17,074 bases of DNA from JAKFWF01 sp031374115 (GTDB lineage: Bacteria > Pseudomonadota > Alphaproteobacteria > Rhizobiales > Hyphomicrobiaceae), in contig JANMNO010000163.1 in NCBI GenBank assembly GCA_031374115.1, positions 1 through 17,074 on the forward strand. The letters run 5' to 3'. Positions 15,254 to 17,074 of this stretch are shown piece by piece; the stretch's first letter is position 1, and each line of letters starts with the position of its first letter. The notes under the pieces were generated by a model. That model saw only the letters and a program-made list of their open reading frames with translations, was not told the DNA's origin and made no database searches. Position numbers and translations under genes: made by a program.

Positions 15254-15724
15254 ATGACCTTGTCCCGCCGTTCCGCTGTATTCGCAATACTCGGTGTCAC
15301 AGCATATCCATCGATCGCCAACGCTTCGCCTCGCCCACTGGTGCGCATCTCGCGCGATGCTTCTTGTGGCTGCTGCAAACTTTGGGCGGAACACCTTGAA
15401 GCTGCAGGTTTTTCAGTTGAGATCATAGATCAGCCAAATATGCGGCTGATCAAATCCAAACTCGGCGTGCCCACTGATTTGAGTTCTTGCCACACGGCAC
15501 AGGTCGACGGCTACGTGATCGAGGGCCATGTGCCAGCGAGCGCGATTGACAAACTCTTGAAGTCAAAGGAACCGGCGATCGGTCTTGCCGTTCCCCGCAT
15601 GCCGATCGGCTCGCCGGGAATGGAAAGCGGCGATCCCGTCCAGTATCGGGACTACGATGTAATCCTTTTTGGAGCATCGGACCGACGGACCTTCGCGCGG
15701 TATCGCGGCACACAGCCATTATAA
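15254..15724 (+). CDS. DUF411 metal-binding protein
   Basis: The precursor has 156 residues, with the ATG at 15254 and GGAG eight bases upstream. Residues 1-24 look like an export signal with an RR pair (LSRRSAVFAILGVTA), possibly Sec or Tat. The DUF411 domain (PF04214) is intact: ASCGCCKLW (37-44, Cys38, Cys40, Cys41), SSCHTAQVDGYVIEGHVPA (77-95, with Cys79-His80) and GLAVPRMPIGSPGME (110-124). The cysteines suggest a thioredoxin-like periplasmic copper or other soft-metal binder. DUF411 genes are regular members of copper-resistance clusters; the exact reaction is unknown. It lies 79 bases after the LTXXQ gene. Confidence 0.9.
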   Translation: MTLSRRSAVFAILGVTAYPSIANASPRPLVRISRDASCGCCKLWAEHLEAAGFSVEIIDQPNMRLIKSKLGVPTDLSSCHTAQVDGYVIEGHVPASAIDKLLKSKEPAIGLAVPRMPIGSPGMESGDPVQYRDYDVILFGASDRRTFARYRGTQPL

Positions 15725-15763
15725 TCGCGCCCAAATTCGTGGCTCCAATCGGCAAAAATCACC

Positions 15764-16022
15764 ATGCCGGATAGTGAGATCACGAAGAATGGCCAATCAC
15801 CGTCAGCAGGCGCGTCGATCCTTATCGTCGATGACGATGCGCAAATTCGGCAATTGGTGGCAAAGTTGCTGCGGGAGAATGGGTTCCGCGTCACCGCCGC
15901 CACGGATGCACGCGAATTTAGAGAGGCACTCGCCGGCGCGGACGCTCGACACGCGGCGGCGCGAATTGCAGAACCCGCTAGGCGTTGTTATCGATCTGTC
16001 AACGGGCGAATATGACATGCTG
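15764..16022 (+). pseudogene. OmpR-type response regulator with internal deletion
   Basis: Residues 18-59 of the first frame are the start of a receiver domain: ASILIVDDDAQIRQLVAKLL, with the acidic cluster Asp23-25, and then TAATDAREFREALAGAD. At about 15938 the family sequence jumps to another frame that reads LDTRRRELQNPLGVVIDLST then GEYDML, which is the beginning of the winged-helix DNA-binding domain of OmpR-like regulators. The middle of the receiver, including the phosphorylated Asp, and the linker are missing (over 80 residues). The rest of the winged helix is lost after 16022. No sensor kinase gene is present. It was perhaps part of a CopRS/CusRS-like pair, given the copper cluster, but that is inference. 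Confidence 0.8.
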
Positions 16023-16137
16023 CAAGGGCGCGATCCAGCTGATTGCGCCGGATGGTTCTACAGCCCAGGGTCAGATCTGACGGGCGCGCATCCAGCCTGA
16101 CGAAGGCTACAGCCCTAAACACAAAGAAACAGTAATT

Positions 16138-16168
16138 GGACCGCCGGATTGATTGCAGTCGGCGGTCC
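16138..16168 (+). terminator. Hairpin downstream of the csoR-DUF411 unit
   Basis: GGACCGCCG (16138-16146) and CGGCGGTCC (16160-16168) are perfect nine-base arms with a 13-base loop, followed by TTAGG. It could end the csoR-LTXXQ-DUF411 transcript after passage through the dead regulator. Only two T residues follow, so it is not a textbook terminator. Confidence 0.55.
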
Positions 16169-16247
16169 TTAGGCGTAGAGTTCTAATCAGGTCGGCGCAA
16201 TGCCGCTTGGCCAATCAACATGGGGGGCTCACCAAGGAGTAGCGCCC

Positions 16248-16592
16248 ATGAGGAAGTTAATAATTCTCGCCCTGTTTGCTTTAGGATCGCTGGCGCATTC
16301 GGCAGCACAAGCTGGGTCACATGAAGGTGCTTGGGTTTCGCGACCCCGATCGGCGCTAACCATCATCATTGGCAAAGGAGAAGGGCTCATAGCTGGGCCG
16401 GGTTGGGAACATTCGTTCGACGCGCATGCTCAAGCACTGGACTTCGAAGTCGGCCCCGGCCAACGTTTTGTACTTCGACGCAACGCAAGTGGCTGGGCCG
16501 GTGAATATTACCACCCGCCGATCTTACCAGGCACGCACACGAGCGAATCTCACAAAATGGCTTTCATCTGCCGCGATCGCGACTGCTCATAA
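16248..16592 (+). CDS. Small secreted protein of unknown function
   Basis: The precursor has 114 residues. I prefer the ATG at 16248 because AAGGAG lies eight bases upstream and a clean signal peptide follows at once (MRKLIILALFALGSLAHSAA, cleavage near QA/GS). The upstream in-frame ATG at 16200 would bury it. The mature part of about 90 residues has short beta-type segments (SALTIIIGKGEGLI, QALDFEVGPGQRFVLRR) and ends with a cysteine pair (FICRDRDCS) that could form a disulphide or bind metal. I do not recognise the family. It lies between copper genes, with its own ribosome site, downstream of a hairpin, so it is probably a separate unit. Confidence 0.65.
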   Translation: MRKLIILALFALGSLAHSAAQAGSHEGAWVSRPRSALTIIIGKGEGLIAGPGWEHSFDAHAQALDFEVGPGQRFVLRRNASGWAGEYYHPPILPGTHTSESHKMAFICRDRDCS

Positions 16593-16677
16593 CGCGATGT
16601 GACGATGGAGATCCCTATCGAAGCCCGCTATCACCACACGCCGCGTCGAAAGCCATTTGCCTAGTATTCCCAGGCAG

Positions 16678-16751
16678 TGGGATGAAACTACCGGCGGGAC
16701 CGAACGCAAGTTCGGCCGGTTGCACGCCTCCGTCCTCAAAGTTTCATCCAA
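16678..16751. repeat. Nested inverted repeats at the end of the formyltransferase fragment
   Basis: GGATGAAACT (16680-16689) and AGTTTCATCC (16740-16749) are perfect inverted copies. Between them lies a compact hairpin, CCGAAC-GCAA-GTTCGG (16700-16715), with a GNRA-type tetraloop. This can be extended by ACCGGC/GCCGGT with a five-base bulge. The right copy overlaps the last codons of the minus-strand fragment. The element could be a terminator, an RNA structure or a deletion junction. Confidence 0.45.
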
Positions 16752-16906
16752 CGACGAAAGATTGCCCTGACGCTCTCCCGTTTTTCCTCAAGAACCACAA
16801 CGTGTCCAAAGCGAATGACGAGCGCGTCGATCAAGACTTCAGCGAACACGCCACCCGCCGAAAGAACGACAATACCCTGGGTTTTGGAAGTGTCGTGATT
16901 GACCAT
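16736..16906 (-). pseudogene. Formyltransferase-like N-terminal fragment
   Basis: On the minus strand an ATG at 16906-16904 opens 56 residues: after a short leader, TQGIVVLSAGGVFAEVLIDA (9-28), then LVIRFGHVVVLEEKRESVRA and IFRRWMKL. This resembles the first beta-alpha-beta unit of methionyl-tRNA formyltransferase-related enzymes (the AGGxFAExL / VLEE pattern). The usual roughly 200 further residues, including the catalytic Asn-His-Asp region, are missing after the stop at 16736-16738. It is most likely a truncated remnant. The call is from pattern memory, and a small functional protein is not excluded. Confidence 0.5.
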
Positions 16907-16962
16907 ACTGTGCGTTGCCTCGGCTAGAGCGCGGGAACGCGAAACGTAGAGAGCGGTGGTGA

Positions 16963-16983
16963 AGGGCCGCGCACGGCGGCCCT
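16963..16983 (-). terminator. Hairpin after the CusF-like gene
   Basis: AGGGCCGC (16963-16970) and GCGGCCCT (16976-16983) are perfect arms with a five-base loop, 26 bases beyond the stop of the minus-strand gene at the window edge. No T-run follows. Confidence 0.5.
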
Positions 16984-17009
16984 GTCAACGACCCGTTCGA
17001 TTCTCGCGA

Positions 17010-17074
17010 TTACTTCGACTTCTCGATCTTGGTCACGGTCATTTGGCCGTTGACCTTTTCTGTATGGAACTGGA
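17010..17074 (-). CDS. Probable CusF-type copper-binding protein, last 20 residues (rest outside window)
   Basis: The minus strand reads QFHTEKVNGQMTVTKIEKSK and stops with TAA at 17012-17010. Periplasmic CusF-like copper-binding proteins of alphaproteobacteria end with a very similar beta-strand pattern (F-x-x-x-x-VNG-x-x-TVTKIEK). The location beside a copper cluster supports the idea. The metal ligands would be in the part outside the window, so this is a tentative call. The next upstream genes would be expected to be CusA/CusB efflux genes. Confidence 0.5.
   Translation of the reverse strand, partial: QFHTEKVNGQMTVTKIEKSK

Noticed and set aside
16682..16927. Plus-strand frame of 81 codons
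   Set aside because: It lies opposite the better-supported formyltransferase-like fragment and has no ribosome site or motif.
1..17074. tRNA, rRNA, CRISPR array or intact transposase
   Set aside because: I looked for cloverleaf patterns, regularly spaced repeats and DDE or recombinase motifs and saw none.

Overview
The window looks like chromosome from a high-GC alphaproteobacterium of the Hyphomicrobiales (Bradyrhizobium / Rhodopseudomonas / Afipia-like). This rests on codon use, the families present (DUF3604, GH130, DUF305, DUF411, CsoR) and Bradyrhizobium-style intergenic debris. The taxonomy is inference. The region is accessory in character: two coherent gene sets sit among several decayed gene remnants.

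Left part (1-5577). The 3' end of a TPR-repeat protein comes first. Next is a broken ABC-transporter substrate-binding protein gene on the minus strand, diverging from an intact gene for a 752-residue DUF3604 protein (PHP-like phosphoesterase fold). About 530 bases without a convincing gene follow. Then come a CorA-type divalent cation transporter (minus strand) and a small, N-terminally truncated secreted-type protein.

Middle (5548-10396). Four tightly packed minus-strand genes form one operon, transcribed from right to left: class I mannose-6-phosphate isomerase (manA), a GT4 glycosyltransferase, an all-alpha (six-hairpin-like) glycosidase-type protein, and a GH130 mannoside phosphorylase/mannosidase. 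Start and stop codons overlap or nearly touch at every junction. The set suggests a mannose-based glycan that is built by the GT4 enzyme and trimmed or recycled by the GH130 enzyme. No substrate can be read from the sequence.

Right part (10673-17074). This is a copper-homeostasis cluster arranged around one control region at 14200-14284. That region holds two CsoR-type inverted repeats 33 bp apart. To the left run copA (Cu(I) P1B-ATPase with YHS and heavy-metal-binding N-terminal modules), a four-helix membrane protein coupled to copA by a GTGA overlap, and a Met-rich DUF305 protein. To the right run csoR, a periplasmic Spy/CpxP-like (LTXXQ) protein and a DUF411 metal-binding protein. At the window edge is the tail of what looks like a CusF-type copper-binding protein. 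Remnants are embedded in or border the cluster: a patatin fragment, an OmpR-type response regulator with an internal deletion, and a short formyltransferase-like fragment. They indicate repeated insertion and deletion.

I see no rRNA, tRNA, CRISPR array or intact insertion sequence.
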